A DNA stretch of 64,000 bases from Dietzia sp. ANT_WB102 (GTDB lineage Bacteria; Actinomycetota; Actinomycetes; Mycobacteriales; Mycobacteriaceae). Shown in pieces: positions 1 through 8,907 of this stretch (positions are counted from its first letter, which is position 1; the number at the start of each line of letters is the position of its first letter). The DNA lies in the NCBI RefSeq assembly GCF_008369165.1, contig NZ_VOBA01000001.1, forward strand, positions 1,233,630-1,297,629, in the 5' to 3' direction. The translations under genes and the position numbers were made by a program. Under the pieces are notes generated by a model. The model saw only the letters and a list, made by a program, of their open reading frames with translations. It was not told the DNA's origin and did not search any database.

Positions 1-1407
1 GGCCGACCACAGTCCGAGCACCAGGCCGGCCACGGCGAGGGCGGCGGGGACCGAGAGGAACAGCGGGCTGACGGGCTTTGAGTCGGCGACGGCGGGGCTG
101 ATCCCGTCGCGGAAGGACGCCTTCGCGCGGAAGGCGCCCATGACCAGGCGGGCGGTGTAGGCGAAGGTGAGCACCGAACCCGCGACCAATCCCGCAGTGA
201 CGACGAGTGACGGCATCCCGTGCAGTCGCTCCTCGGACAGCACCGTGGCGAACGCGGCTTCCTTGCCGATGAACCCCAGGAGCGGAGGCAGTCCCGCCAT
301 CGAGGCGGCGGCGAGCGTGAAGAACACCGCCAGGGCGGGGCGGGTGCGACCGAGGCCGGACAGTTCGCGGATCTCGCGGGTCCCGGTGGTCTTGTCGATC
401 ACTCCGACCGCCATGAACAGGGACGATTTGAACAGCGAGTGGGCCAGTAGCATGGTCAGCCCGGCAAGCATGGTGTTCCGGGAGCCGATTCCCACCAGCA
501 CCAGCAGGAAGCCCAGCTGCGATACCGTGCCGAAGGCCAGCACCAGCTTGAGATCGGTCTCGCGCAGCGCCCGCCATCCGGCCATGAGCAGGGACCCCAG
601 TCCCAGGGCGATGAGGGGCAACTGCCACGTGGCCGAGCCGGACATCCCCGGGCTGAACGCTGCGACCAGGAAGACTCCGGCCTTGACCATGGCTGCGGAG
701 TGCAGGTACGCGCTCACCGGGGTCGGGGCGGACATCGCCCCCGGCAACCAGAAGTGCAGGGGCGCGATGGCGGATTTGCTCGTCGCGCCGACGATGACAA
801 GTGCGAGCGCCCAGTGCACGAGCGTCCCGGACGGCGGGGACGCGACGATGTCGCTGAGCAGGTACGACCCGGCCTCCTGCGCCAGGATGATCATGCCGAC
901 GAGCATCGCCAGCCCGCCGAGGGTGGTCACCAGCAGCGCCTGCGTGGCTGCGCGGCGGGACGTGGCCCGCTCGGCGTAGTGGCCGACCAGCAGGAAACTC
1001 AGGACGGAGGTGATCTCCCAGAAGATGTACAGAAGGATCATGTTGTCGGCCACAACCAGCCCGAACATGACGCCCGCGAAGGCGACGAGTTCCGCCGCGA
1101 ACAGGTGTAGCCGCGGTTCGGAGTCGTCGAAGTACCAGGTGCAGTAGATGAGGACCAACGCGCCCACACCGAGCGCGATGAGGGACATCAGCGCGGACAG
1201 GGCGTCCATCCGCAGGTCCAGCGCGAGGTGGACAGTGGGAGCCCACTGGATGGACTCCGTGGGAACGCTGTCGAGGTGGGCTGCCACCCACACCGCACCG
1301 GCGGCGGGGACCAGGGCCAGTAGCGGGAAGGCGCGGCGACCCAGCCTCAACACCAGCGGAATCGCGATCAGAGCGGCCACGGCATGGGCCGCGAGGATCA
1401 CGATCAC
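1..1407 (-). CDS. mnhA: MrpA/MnhA-type Na+/H+ antiporter subunit A, N-terminal 469 residues (cut by window edge)
   Basis: Membrane subunit of a multi-subunit cation/proton antiporter, related to the NuoL proton-pumping subunit of complex I. The minus-strand frame is open from a GTG at 1407 to base 1, so the C-terminus lies outside the window. The translation is almost entirely hydrophobic helices and carries the antiporter core signatures: LYIFWEITSVLSFLLVGHY around residue 120, then SKSAIAPLHFWLPGAM and PTPVSAYLHSAAMVKAG with the conserved Glu, Lys and His residues. A GGAGAGGAG ribosome site precedes the GTG. Its place as the first gene of an operon running leftward fits mrpA. A NuoL or HyfB-like subunit is the alternative, because the C-terminal MrpA-specific part is not visible. 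Confidence 0.8.
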   Translation of the reverse strand, partial: MIVILAAHAVAALIAIPLVLRLGRRAFPLLALVPAAGAVWVAAHLDSVPTESIQWAPTVHLALDLRMDALSALMSLIALGVGALVLIYCTWYFDDSEPRLHLFAAELVAFAGVMFGLVVADNMILLYIFWEITSVLSFLLVGHYAERATSRRAATQALLVTTLGGLAMLVGMIILAQEAGSYLLSDIVASPPSGTLVHWALALVIVGATSKSAIAPLHFWLPGAMSAPTPVSAYLHSAAMVKAGVFLVAAFSPGMSGSATWQLPLIALGLGSLLMAGWRALRETDLKLVLAFGTVSQLGFLLVLVGIGSRNTMLAGLTMLLAHSLFKSSLFMAVGVIDKTTGTREIRELSGLGRTRPALAVFFTLAAASMAGLPPLLGFIGKEAAFATVLSEERLHGMPSLVVTAGLVAGSVLTFAYTARLVMGAFRAKASFRDGISPAVADSKPVSPLFLSVPAALAVAGLVLGLWSA

Positions 1408-1454
1408 CGGCGGCTCCTCTCCTAGCGTCGATCGGACGACGACGTGCGGACGAA

Positions 1455-1473
1455 CCCGCCGTGAAACGGCGGG
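1455..1473 (-). terminator. Short hairpin after the LeuA-like gene
   Basis: An 8-bp GC-rich stem (CCCGCCGT / ACGGCGGG) lies between the stop of the LeuA-like gene and the start of the antiporter gene. It could end transcription of the former. There is no T-run, so this is tentative. Confidence 0.3.
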
Positions 1474-1539
1474 GAGCCGGGGGTCGACCGGGGCGTGGTT
1501 CCAGCGATCACTTTACAGAACAGTGTTTCTGGCCCACCT

Positions 1540-2073
1540 TCAGCGCAGGTGGAGGAGGGTGGCGGCACTGAGTAGCGCGGAGATGGAGGCATCGGAGGAG
1601 GTCTGCCCGAACCCCAGCGCCCACGTCTCGCGTCGGCCGCAGCTGGCCCGCAGGATGGTGCACCAGGATTCGGTCTGGCCGAAGGAGTGGCCCTCGTACT
1701 GGTGGAAGCGCTCGATCTCGGTCCGGGCGCCGACTTGGCCCAACATGTCGGACATGGCCGCGACGTCGCCGCAGGACTCGGTGGTCAGTCGGTGGGCGGT
1801 GAACTCCCCGGGGGCATCCCCGGCCGTGCGGGTGGCCAGGATCGCCTCGTAAGCGGTGATGCCCCGGCCGAGTGGGCGGCGCGAGAAGTCGGACAGATGG
1901 AAGTGGTCAGACGACGGCGCGTAGGTATCGACCAGTGTGCGCCAGTCCAGACCCGCGGCCGCGGCGGCGAACCCCCGCGGCAGGCGGCGACCGAACCGCG
2001 TGAAGAAAGGGCACGAGGACGTGGTTGACGTCGTGTCGGGCTGGTCGAAGGTGGTGTTGGCGGTGGTGTTCAT
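1540..2073 (-). CDS. Orphan protein resembling the LeuA (2-isopropylmalate synthase) regulatory domain
   Basis: A 177-residue protein with no TIM-barrel catalytic domain. Its second half (from about residue 60, GRGITAYEAILATR, to the end, TWALGFGQTSSDASISALLSA) resembles the C-terminal leucine-binding dimerisation domain of 2-isopropylmalate or homocitrate synthase, whose last strand typically reads VWGVGI...TASLRAVVSA. The N-terminal 50 residues are of unknown type. The ATG at 2073 follows a weak GAGAAC ribosome site. It stands alone between the antiporter gene and the AAA+ gene. The role is unknown; a regulatory partner of LeuA or a repurposed small-molecule sensor is an inference. The family match is by eye. 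Confidence 0.5.
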   Translation of the reverse strand: MNTTANTTFDQPDTTSTTSSCPFFTRFGRRLPRGFAAAAAGLDWRTLVDTYAPSSDHFHLSDFSRRPLGRGITAYEAILATRTAGDAPGEFTAHRLTTESCGDVAAMSDMLGQVGARTEIERFHQYEGHSFGQTESWCTILRASCGRRETWALGFGQTSSDASISALLSAATLLHLR

Positions 2074-2259
2074 GGCGTTCTCGTTTCTCTACGTCGGTAC
2101 AGTGACCGACGGAGAAGGAGTAACCACGCAACAGGGGTGCCGGTCTGTCAGGCCCCGTTACGTCCGGCTACTACGAGAATCTTCCGCATGGCTACACACA
2201 GTAGGCCGCCAGCGCGAATCCCGCCACTCAGCTCCACCGCGGCTCAGATTTCGCGCGGG

Positions 2260-4533
2260 TCAGTTCTCGCGCCGCTCGGCGAACTGCCGCAGGTTCTCCA
2301 CCTGCTCCGGATCGAGTGAGGCCCTGACCGCGCGGCGGGCGCGCGCCACGTCATCGGCGGTGACCTCGGCGGCGTCGATGTCGCGCCGCATCGCGGTCAG
2401 CGCCGACTCCCGCAGCAGGGCCGCGCAGTCCGCTGCCGAGTAGCCGTCCAGACCGGCGGCGAGTTCTGCCAGGTCCACGTCCTCGGCCAGGGGGACGTCC
2501 CGCCCGGCGGCCCGGAGGATATCGGCGCGGGCCTCGGCGTCGGGCGGGGGCACAAAGACCAGGCGCTCCAGCCGCCCCGGACGCAGGAGGGCTGGGTCGA
2601 TGAGCTCGGGGCGGTTGGTGGCGCCGAGGATCACCACATCTCCCAGTGGTTCCGCCCCGTCGAGCTCGGTGAGCAGGGCTGCGACCACACGGTCGCCCAC
2701 TCCCGAGTCTCCGGTCTGACCGCGGCGCGGGGCCAGCGCGTCGATCTCGTCGAGGAACACCAGCGAAGGCGCCGAATCGCGGGCTTTGCGGAACAGGTCG
2801 CGTACGGCCTTCTCCGAGGACCCGACCCATTTGTCCATGAGCTCGGCGCCCTTGACCATGTGCACCGTTAACCGACCACTCGCGGCAAGGGCCCGCACGA
2901 TGAATGTCTTGCCACAGCCCGGTGGGCCGTACAGCAACACGCCCCTCGGTGGCTGCACTCCGAGCCGTTCGAAGGAGTCGCGGTGCTGCAGCGGCCACAG
3001 CACCGTCTCGGTGAGCGCCTGACGCACCTCCCGCATGTCACCCACGTCGTCGAGGGTGATTGATCCCAGGCTCAACTCCGCGGTGCCCGACCGCGACAGC
3101 GGACGAATCACACCTATCGCCCCCAGTAGATCGTCCTGTTCGAGGCGGGCGGCCGAAGGGACGGACCCATCCTCGCCTGCAGCCCGGCCGGCCGCCCGCA
3201 GGGCCGCCTCCCGGGTGAGAGCCCGTAGGTCGCCGGCGACGTAGCCGGGAGTGCGGTCGGCGACGGCCGGCAGATCCAGGGTCGCGCTGGGAACGCCCCG
3301 GAGCATGACTTCCAGTAGTGCGGCACGGTCGGCCGCATCAGGCAGGGGCAGGTCCAGGACCCGGTCGCACACGTCGGGTTCCCGCAGCCGGGCATCGGCA
3401 TCGTCGGGGCGCACGCACGTTGCCACCAGAACCGACCCCGGGGCGGCGACCACAGAGCGCAACCGGTCAAGGATCAACGTGGACACCGGCTCGGTCTGGG
3501 CGGGCAGCAGCGCATCGACATCGGTGACGAGCAGGATTCCGCCCTTCTCGCGGGCCCGTTCGGCCGCCGCCCGCACCGTCTCCAACCGTGACGCCGGGTC
3601 GAGCGCCCCGATCGAGGGCCCGTCGACGACCTCGAGTCGCCGTGTTCCCGCGACCGAGCGGACGAGGGTCGCCTTGCCGACGCCCGGCGGTCCCGCCACG
3701 AGCACCCCGAGGTGCGGTGACGCGCCCAGCGTGCGCAGCAGCTCCGACCGATCCAGAGCGAGCGAAAGCCACTGCTCCAGCACCTCGGCCTGGTCGGCGA
3801 CGCCCACGAGGTCCTCCCTCGCGACGGCCGCGATGGCCGAACCGCCGGCCACATCCGTGCTCCCGGCACTCGCGGGAGCGGTCGGGCCCGCTGAGCTCGT
3901 CGTCGTCGTTCGTCTCGCGCCCGCGGTGCTGGCGCCGCCCGTTCCCGCGTCGGATGCCACCGCGCTAGTCATCACGGCGGTGGTCATGACTGCGGTGGTG
4001 GGCTGGACGGAGACGATCCCGTCGGGCACGGTCGCGGTGACGGTGAGCAGCTCGGTGCTCCACTGCACGCCCATGGTGTTGCGCAGCGTGCGGGTGGTGT
4101 CGGAAGTGGGGAAGTCGGGGCCGAGATCACGCGGCAGCAACGTGACGGAGTCGCCGACGCGCACGACCTTCCCCAGCAGCGCCGACCGCAGCACTCGCTC
4201 GGCGACACCACGGCCTGCCGGGGGTAAACCCTGCACCTCGATGGATTGCGCCCCGGTCACCGGTGCCGCGCGCACCGTGACCCGGGCGTCCTCGCCCAGA
4301 CCACAGTTGGCCGCCACCACTTCATCGACCACCAGTACGCCGCTGGGAGCATCTTTGGCCGCCGCGGCGACCACGGCGCCGGTGGTGCGGGCTCCCACGA
4401 TCTCGAGGGCGTCCCATTCCCGCATCCCCAGCGCGAGAATCACCTCGGGGCGCGCGCGGACGATCCCCCGTCGGGAGTCGGCCGCGGACGCCGACAGGCG
4501 CAGGGTCAGGTCAAGATCCGGGCGGGGGTTCAC
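2260..4533 (-). CDS. CDC48/p97-like AAA+ ATPase with two AAA modules
   Basis: About 757 residues: an N-terminal beta-rich domain like the CDC48 N-domain, then two AAA+ modules. D1 has Walker A GPPGVGKAT but a Walker B reading LLVTDVDAL, without the catalytic Glu, and VATCVRP at sensor 1 instead of the usual ATNRP. D2 is canonical: GPPGCGKT, LVFLDEIDAL, GATNRPELIDPALLRPGRLER. It probably works as a hexameric unfoldase with hydrolysis in D2 only; substrates are unknown. M. tuberculosis Rv0435c is the likely orthologue. I chose the GTG at 4533 because the open frame beyond it runs into the upstream mycolyltransferase gene and its translation there is low-complexity. Confidence 0.85.
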   Translation of the reverse strand: MNPRPDLDLTLRLSASAADSRRGIVRARPEVILALGMREWDALEIVGARTTGAVVAAAAKDAPSGVLVVDEVVAANCGLGEDARVTVRAAPVTGAQSIEVQGLPPAGRGVAERVLRSALLGKVVRVGDSVTLLPRDLGPDFPTSDTTRTLRNTMGVQWSTELLTVTATVPDGIVSVQPTTAVMTTAVMTSAVASDAGTGGASTAGARRTTTTSSAGPTAPASAGSTDVAGGSAIAAVAREDLVGVADQAEVLEQWLSLALDRSELLRTLGASPHLGVLVAGPPGVGKATLVRSVAGTRRLEVVDGPSIGALDPASRLETVRAAAERAREKGGILLVTDVDALLPAQTEPVSTLILDRLRSVVAAPGSVLVATCVRPDDADARLREPDVCDRVLDLPLPDAADRAALLEVMLRGVPSATLDLPAVADRTPGYVAGDLRALTREAALRAAGRAAGEDGSVPSAARLEQDDLLGAIGVIRPLSRSGTAELSLGSITLDDVGDMREVRQALTETVLWPLQHRDSFERLGVQPPRGVLLYGPPGCGKTFIVRALAASGRLTVHMVKGAELMDKWVGSSEKAVRDLFRKARDSAPSLVFLDEIDALAPRRGQTGDSGVGDRVVAALLTELDGAEPLGDVVILGATNRPELIDPALLRPGRLERLVFVPPPDAEARADILRAAGRDVPLAEDVDLAELAAGLDGYSAADCAALLRESALTAMRRDIDAAEVTADDVARARRAVRASLDPEQVENLRQFAERREN

Positions 4534-4583
4534 GCGAGTGAGCGTATCGCGGCCAGTCCGGGGTGCCCGGGGTCCCGGTGGGG

Positions 4584-5765
4584 CTACAGGGCGCCCCGGA
4601 TGGCGTTCCAGGCGACGGGGATCTGCTTGGAGTAGTACGACCAGTTGTGCATCCCGGTCGGCAAGTGATCGATGCGCGCCGGGATACCCAGCTCGCGCAG
4701 GCGGCGGTCCGCGGCGCGCGTGCATTGACCGGTGGCCTGCTCGAGCGCCATGCCGGCGACGAAGTTGGGAGCATCGTTGTTGTAGTTCTCCCAGTCGCCC
4801 GGGTTGGCGACGCCAGTGCCGGACGAGAGGTAAATCGCCTTACCCCGCAGCTTGTCGGCGTTGATCATGGCGTCGTTGGACACCCACTGTGCGTTGCCCG
4901 GCTCGCCCCACATGTTGGTCAGCGTCGCACCGCGACTCTCTACGGTGTAGCGGGTGAGGATCTGCCCGAGGGCGTCGGTGGAGTAGCAGCCCGAGACGCC
5001 GAAGACGGCCTTGTAGAGGTCGGGGTGGCGGGTCGCGATGGTCACGGCCGCGCCGGCGCCCATTGAGATACCACCGATCGCGCGGCTGCGATTGGAACTG
5101 ACCTGAGGTTCCACGAGCGCAGGCAGATCGCGGGTGATGAAGGTTTCCCACTTGCTGAGGCCCAGAACCGGGTCCTGCTGGTTCCAGTCCGCCCACATCG
5201 AACCCTGACCGCCGGTCGGGATGACGAGGTTGACGTTCTGGTCACGGAACTGCTCGGCCGCACCCCACTGCATGAAGCCGCTGGGCAGCTCGGAGCCGAC
5301 ACCGTCGAGGAGGTAGAGGAACGGCGCGTTGGGGTTGGCGGCGCGGTAGACCTCTACGGTGATCCCGCGCTTCATGTCAGCGGAGTCGATGAGCCACCGC
5401 TCATAGCGACCGTCGATGTCCTTGCCCACAACCCGCGTCGTGGTGATGCTCGGGTTGGGTTGCGGCGCCGGCGGCGGCGGCCCGGCGAACATGTTTGGTG
5501 AGAAGCCGAGGCGGTTGGCGATGCCCATCATCGACGACCCGGAAGAGCCGGGCAGATTGCCGAAGTAGAGGAGCTGGCTGAGGCTCTCCGGGGATATGGT
5601 GCCGAGCGCGTCGTTGGCGATCTGCTCGGGGCTGATCGACCCCGGCAGCGCCTGCGCCTGCGCCGAGGCGGGAGCCAGCCCTACTGCCAGCACGGTGGCG
5701 GTGGCGGTGGCGAGTAGAGCGCGACCCGCGCGGCGGACGCGGTGGGCGAGTTCGGGCACGGTCAT
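4584..5765 (-). CDS. Secreted mycolyltransferase of the antigen 85 / corynebacterial Cmt type
   Basis: A 393-residue exported alpha/beta hydrolase that should transfer mycolic acids from trehalose monomycolate to trehalose or arabinogalactan outside the cytoplasmic membrane. A signal peptide covers residues 1 to about 36: RRAGR, a hydrophobic core, cleavage near ASAQAQA. A Pro-rich stretch precedes the esterase domain. The nucleophile elbow is GGISMGAGA, and the catalytic His is probably in PTGMHNWSYY near the C-terminus. The ATG at 5765 has a GAAGGAG site six bases upstream and gives a proper signal peptide; an in-frame start 42 bases earlier is less likely. A second mycolyltransferase lies at 12528. 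Confidence 0.88.
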   Translation of the reverse strand: MTVPELAHRVRRAGRALLATATATVLAVGLAPASAQAQALPGSISPEQIANDALGTISPESLSQLLYFGNLPGSSGSSMMGIANRLGFSPNMFAGPPPPAPQPNPSITTTRVVGKDIDGRYERWLIDSADMKRGITVEVYRAANPNAPFLYLLDGVGSELPSGFMQWGAAEQFRDQNVNLVIPTGGQGSMWADWNQQDPVLGLSKWETFITRDLPALVEPQVSSNRSRAIGGISMGAGAAVTIATRHPDLYKAVFGVSGCYSTDALGQILTRYTVESRGATLTNMWGEPGNAQWVSNDAMINADKLRGKAIYLSSGTGVANPGDWENYNNDAPNFVAGMALEQATGQCTRAADRRLRELGIPARIDHLPTGMHNWSYYSKQIPVAWNAIRGAL

Positions 5766-5909
5766 GGCAGCTCCTTCTTCCGGGCGGCCGGAGCGTGCAG
5801 CCACCACTGGAAACAGTATCGACCCAGCCCGTCACACCGTTACCGGTATGGGCGCTGTGGGGGGCAGGCAGGCCGACCGCGCGGTTCTACGCCCGCCTGC
5901 GCCAGCTGT

Positions 5910-7325
5910 TCAGACGTACCGCTGGAGGAACGCCGCCTCGGCCAGCGCGATGCGCTCGATCTCCCGAGGGTCGACGCTCTCATCGGGGGAGTGGATCGCG
6001 GCCGCTGGGTCCTCGACGCCGAAGAGCGCGATGCTCGCGTCCGGATGCGCGCGCTGCAGCGCCGTGCACAGCGGGATCGACCCCCCGGAGCCCACCACTG
6101 CGACCTCGTCCGCGCCGTAGGCATGTGCGAGGCATTGCGAGAGCAGGTCGTGAACCGGGTTCGAGCCGCCGGCGGGGACCGAGCGGAACGGGTGACCAAT
6201 GGCCTCTGGATCCACGCTGATCCGGGCGTTCCAAGGCCGGCGCCGCTCGATGTGCTCGCTGAGCAGTCGCTGCGCTTCGAGCGGATCCATGCCCGGCGGC
6301 ACGCGCAGGTTGACCAGGGCGCGGGCGCGGGGCTGGACGGCGGCGATCGCACCCTCGACCGGCGGGCAGTCGATGCCCAGCACGGTCACCGCGGGCCGCG
6401 ACCACACCAGGTCCGCGAGCGGCGCCGCCGTCGAGACCCCTACTCCCTCGAGGACCCCGGCGTCGGCGCGGAATGTCTCCTCGGGATAGGACTGACCGTC
6501 CCACTCGCCGGTGAAGTCCAGGCCGTCGACGGTGGTCGCCCCGGTGTGGGGGTCGCGCATCGAGGACAGGATCGAGATGAGCGCGGCCAGCGCGTCGGGC
6601 GCGGCGCCCCCGAACTGGCCGGAGTGGACGCCCGCCTCCAGGGTGTCGACGGTGACGACAAGGTTCGCGATCCCTCGCAGGCTGGTCGTGAGCGTGGGGG
6701 TACCGACCGCGACGTTCCCGGAATCAGCGATGAGGATTGCGTCCGCTGCCACCAGTTCGGGCCGATCGGCCACGAGATCGTCCAGCCCCCCTCCGCCGGT
6801 CTCCTCGGAACCTTCCACGACGAGTCGGATTCCCAGGCCGTCCAGCGGATCTGCGCCGTCACCGAGCGACGCGAGGGCGCGCAGGGCGGTGAGGTGTACG
6901 ACGAAGTTTCCCTTGCAGTCCGCGGCGCCGCGGCCGTACCACCGGCCGTCGCGGTCGGTCAGCTCCCACGGCGACGTCGTCCACTCGCCCGGATCCCCGG
7001 AGGGCTGCACGTCGTAGTGGCTGTACAGCAGCACAGTGGGGCGACCGGGCGCGGCGGGTCGGTGGGCGAACACCGCGCGCGACCCGTCCGAGGTCTCGAT
7101 CACCTCGACCGCGTCGGGGCCCAGGCCGGGGACCGGAAGGTCCGCCAGCAACGTGCGGACCAGATCGCAGGCGCGGGCGCAGGCATCGGGCTCGGCATCG
7201 TGCACCGACGGCACGGCCACGAGGTCGGCAAGGTCCGATCGGGCGCGGTCGAGCTGGGTGGAGACCGCGGAGGCGAGCGGTGCGAGATCGGGGTGGGGAT
7301 CAGCGAACGCGGAGGAGTCGGCCAT
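5910..7325 (-). CDS. M20-family metallo-dipeptidase/peptidase
   Basis: A 471-residue cytoplasmic dinuclear zinc hydrolase of the M20 (ArgE/DapE/CPG2) family. Metal-site motifs are in order: SHYDVQPS (His), GRGAADCKGN (bridging Asp), VEGSEETGGGG (catalytic and ligand Glu), ILIADSGN (Asp) and IHSPDESV (final His). The dimerisation domain lies between, with VHSGQFGG. The reading frame extends upstream, but ATG 7325 begins a normal N-terminus and the extension overlaps the divergent gene at 7407. The likely substrate is a dipeptide or N-acyl amino acid; specificity cannot be read from the sequence. Confidence 0.87.
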   Translation of the reverse strand: MADSSAFADPHPDLAPLASAVSTQLDRARSDLADLVAVPSVHDAEPDACARACDLVRTLLADLPVPGLGPDAVEVIETSDGSRAVFAHRPAAPGRPTVLLYSHYDVQPSGDPGEWTTSPWELTDRDGRWYGRGAADCKGNFVVHLTALRALASLGDGADPLDGLGIRLVVEGSEETGGGGLDDLVADRPELVAADAILIADSGNVAVGTPTLTTSLRGIANLVVTVDTLEAGVHSGQFGGAAPDALAALISILSSMRDPHTGATTVDGLDFTGEWDGQSYPEETFRADAGVLEGVGVSTAAPLADLVWSRPAVTVLGIDCPPVEGAIAAVQPRARALVNLRVPPGMDPLEAQRLLSEHIERRRPWNARISVDPEAIGHPFRSVPAGGSNPVHDLLSQCLAHAYGADEVAVVGSGGSIPLCTALQRAHPDASIALFGVEDPAAAIHSPDESVDPREIERIALAEAAFLQRYV

Positions 7326-7406
7326 GCGCACAGAGTAGTTCCCTGATGCGACACGGTCTGCGTGAGATGAACGGTAGGTGAACGACACGTGAAGTATGGT
7401 GGGGGC

Positions 7407-8159
7407 ATGAGCAGCTTTGTGATCGTTGTCACCCCAGTGGAGGGGGAGTTGTGCCAGCTCGCGAGCCTCGACGAGCTGCCTCCGCATGTGCGCGCGGACC
7501 TCGAGGCACTGCGCGACGAGGTGTCGGAGCGTTTCCCCGAGGCCGACGCCGTCGGTGAGACCGGTGCGTTGTGTGCCCGCCCGGAGATCGAGGGCGTCAG
7601 CGTTGTCATCCGGCCCGAGGTCATCACGCGCCCTCTCGTGGTCAACGCCGTCATGCGGTTCGCCGCCCCGCGCCAGCTCCGCGTGACTTCGCCCGAGCTG
7701 GGACTTGTGGCTGACCCGCGTGAGCGCATCGACATCGATGTCCACCGTCGCCCCACGATGGTGGGGGCGGGGATCGTTGACCATGAGGTCCGCGGCCGCC
7801 CGCGCGGCACCCTCCCGTGGGTCACCCACGAGCTACTGGCTCAGCTGATCGGCAAATTGCTGGTCGACGGCGATCGGTTGGAGCTCGAGGTCGACGACGA
7901 GCGCTGGTTCCGCTATGAGCGCTCCGGCGGCTGCCTGCTGATCGAGATGTCCGGCGGCCCGGAAGAACCGCTGCGTCGTGGAACCGTCCCTGTGGATGTA
8001 CCCGGCGTCGCGGCCGACGCCGGCTGGGCGTGGGCGTGCTGCGAGCAGGGTTGGGCCGAGATCTTCGAGGGTGACGACGGGTCGGTGCCGGCCGTCGTGG
8101 GCGATCCCGTCGCAGGTGGTCCCGCTGCGGGCGAGCGCGGCGCGACTGCGGCGGCCTGA
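7407..8159 (+). CDS. Conserved-looking cytoplasmic protein of unknown function
   Basis: A 250-residue protein with no signal peptide or membrane segment. I do not recognise a family. It starts MSSFVIVVTPVEGEL, has a mixed alpha/beta middle (VVIRPEVITRPLVVNAV, ERIDIDVHRRPTMVG), an acidic stretch GDRLELEVDDERWFRYE and an Ala/Gly-rich tail. The ATG at 7407, preceded by GGTGGGGG, is preferred over an in-frame GTG 18 bases upstream. It is transcribed away from the dipeptidase gene and converges on the lipoprotein gene. Codon use and G+C look like the neighbours, so it is probably a real resident gene. Confidence 0.6.
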   Translation: MSSFVIVVTPVEGELCQLASLDELPPHVRADLEALRDEVSERFPEADAVGETGALCARPEIEGVSVVIRPEVITRPLVVNAVMRFAAPRQLRVTSPELGLVADPRERIDIDVHRRPTMVGAGIVDHEVRGRPRGTLPWVTHELLAQLIGKLLVDGDRLELEVDDERWFRYERSGGCLLIEMSGGPEEPLRRGTVPVDVPGVAADAGWAWACCEQGWAEIFEGDDGSVPAVVGDPVAGGPAAGERGATAAA

Positions 8160-8185
8160 AGCGGGAGTGCCGCGATCGGCGCGCG

Positions 8186-8902
8186 TCACACCGAGTTGTC
8201 GTAGCGCAGCGACGCCACCACGGTGTCGATCGTCTCCGTGGGCTGCACGTCGGGTTCACCCTCGTCGGTCATGAGGACGAACACGATCGAGGCGGGCGCA
8301 CCGTCCGGGCCTAGCGTGGACACCGCGATGGTGTCGAAGCGGATGGTCGGAGGGGTGCAGTCGTTGCGCGGGGGCCTCACCTGGCCGCGCAGTGACACGT
8401 ACCAGGCGGGCGCTCCCGAGACCCCGATGCTGCGGGCCTCCGGCACCGGAACGTCCGCGCCGGCCTGGGTGAAGCGTCGGTCGATCGAGTCCGCCATGGC
8501 CCGGGACGCCGACTCCGCTTGCTCGCGCGCATCACCCGGCAACGTTGTCGCACTGATGCCGGCCAGGGTCCGGAAGCTCAGGCCTCCGATTCGGCAGTAG
8601 TCGCGGTCGGCGATGGCGTTGGCGGTGGTGACGTAGCCCGAGCCCCAGTCCGATCCGGGATCGATGCCCTCGTCGTCGACCCCGAATGGGTCCCCGACCT
8701 CCCACTGCGGCGGCACCGAGTACACGAGCCCGGTGGGGCTACGGACGTCCTGCCAGTCGGCCGGCGGGGGGCCGGCAGCGAGTGTGGGGCCGGGGGGCTC
8801 GCGTACCGAATCATCGGCGTCGTCGGCTCCCTGCCGCAAGGCGCACCCGGTGAGGGACGCGACCAGTGACCCCACAACGAGGGCCGCTATGGCCCGCGAC
8901 AC
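8186..8902 (-). CDS. Putative lipoprotein of unknown function
   Basis: About 238 residues. A short N-terminal hydrophobic segment ends in the lipobox LTGC (residues 15 to 18), predicting export, lipid attachment and signal peptidase II cleavage. The mature part begins with an acidic, Pro-rich linker followed by a domain reading SPTGLVYSVPPQWEVG. No catalytic motif is recognised. The GTG at 8902 lies five bases after the stop of the SRPBCC gene, suggesting translational coupling. A longer frame exists upstream but overlaps that gene. Confidence 0.7.
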   Translation of the reverse strand: MSRAIAALVVGSLVASLTGCALRQGADDADDSVREPPGPTLAAGPPPADWQDVRSPTGLVYSVPPQWEVGDPFGVDDEGIDPGSDWGSGYVTTANAIADRDYCRIGGLSFRTLAGISATTLPGDAREQAESASRAMADSIDRRFTQAGADVPVPEARSIGVSGAPAWYVSLRGQVRPPRNDCTPPTIRFDTIAVSTLGPDGAPASIVFVLMTDEGEPDVQPTETIDTVVASLRYDNSV

Positions 8903-8907
8903 TCGGC

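Noticed and set aside
4534-4725. N-terminal extension of the AAA+ ATPase
   Set aside because: Pro/Arg-rich and overlapping the mycolyltransferase 3' end in another frame; the GTG at 4533 fits better.
3251-4864. 537-residue plus-strand frame opposite the AAA+ gene
   Set aside because: Ser/Arg/Thr-rich shadow of the minus-strand ATPase codons; crosses into the mycolyltransferase gene.
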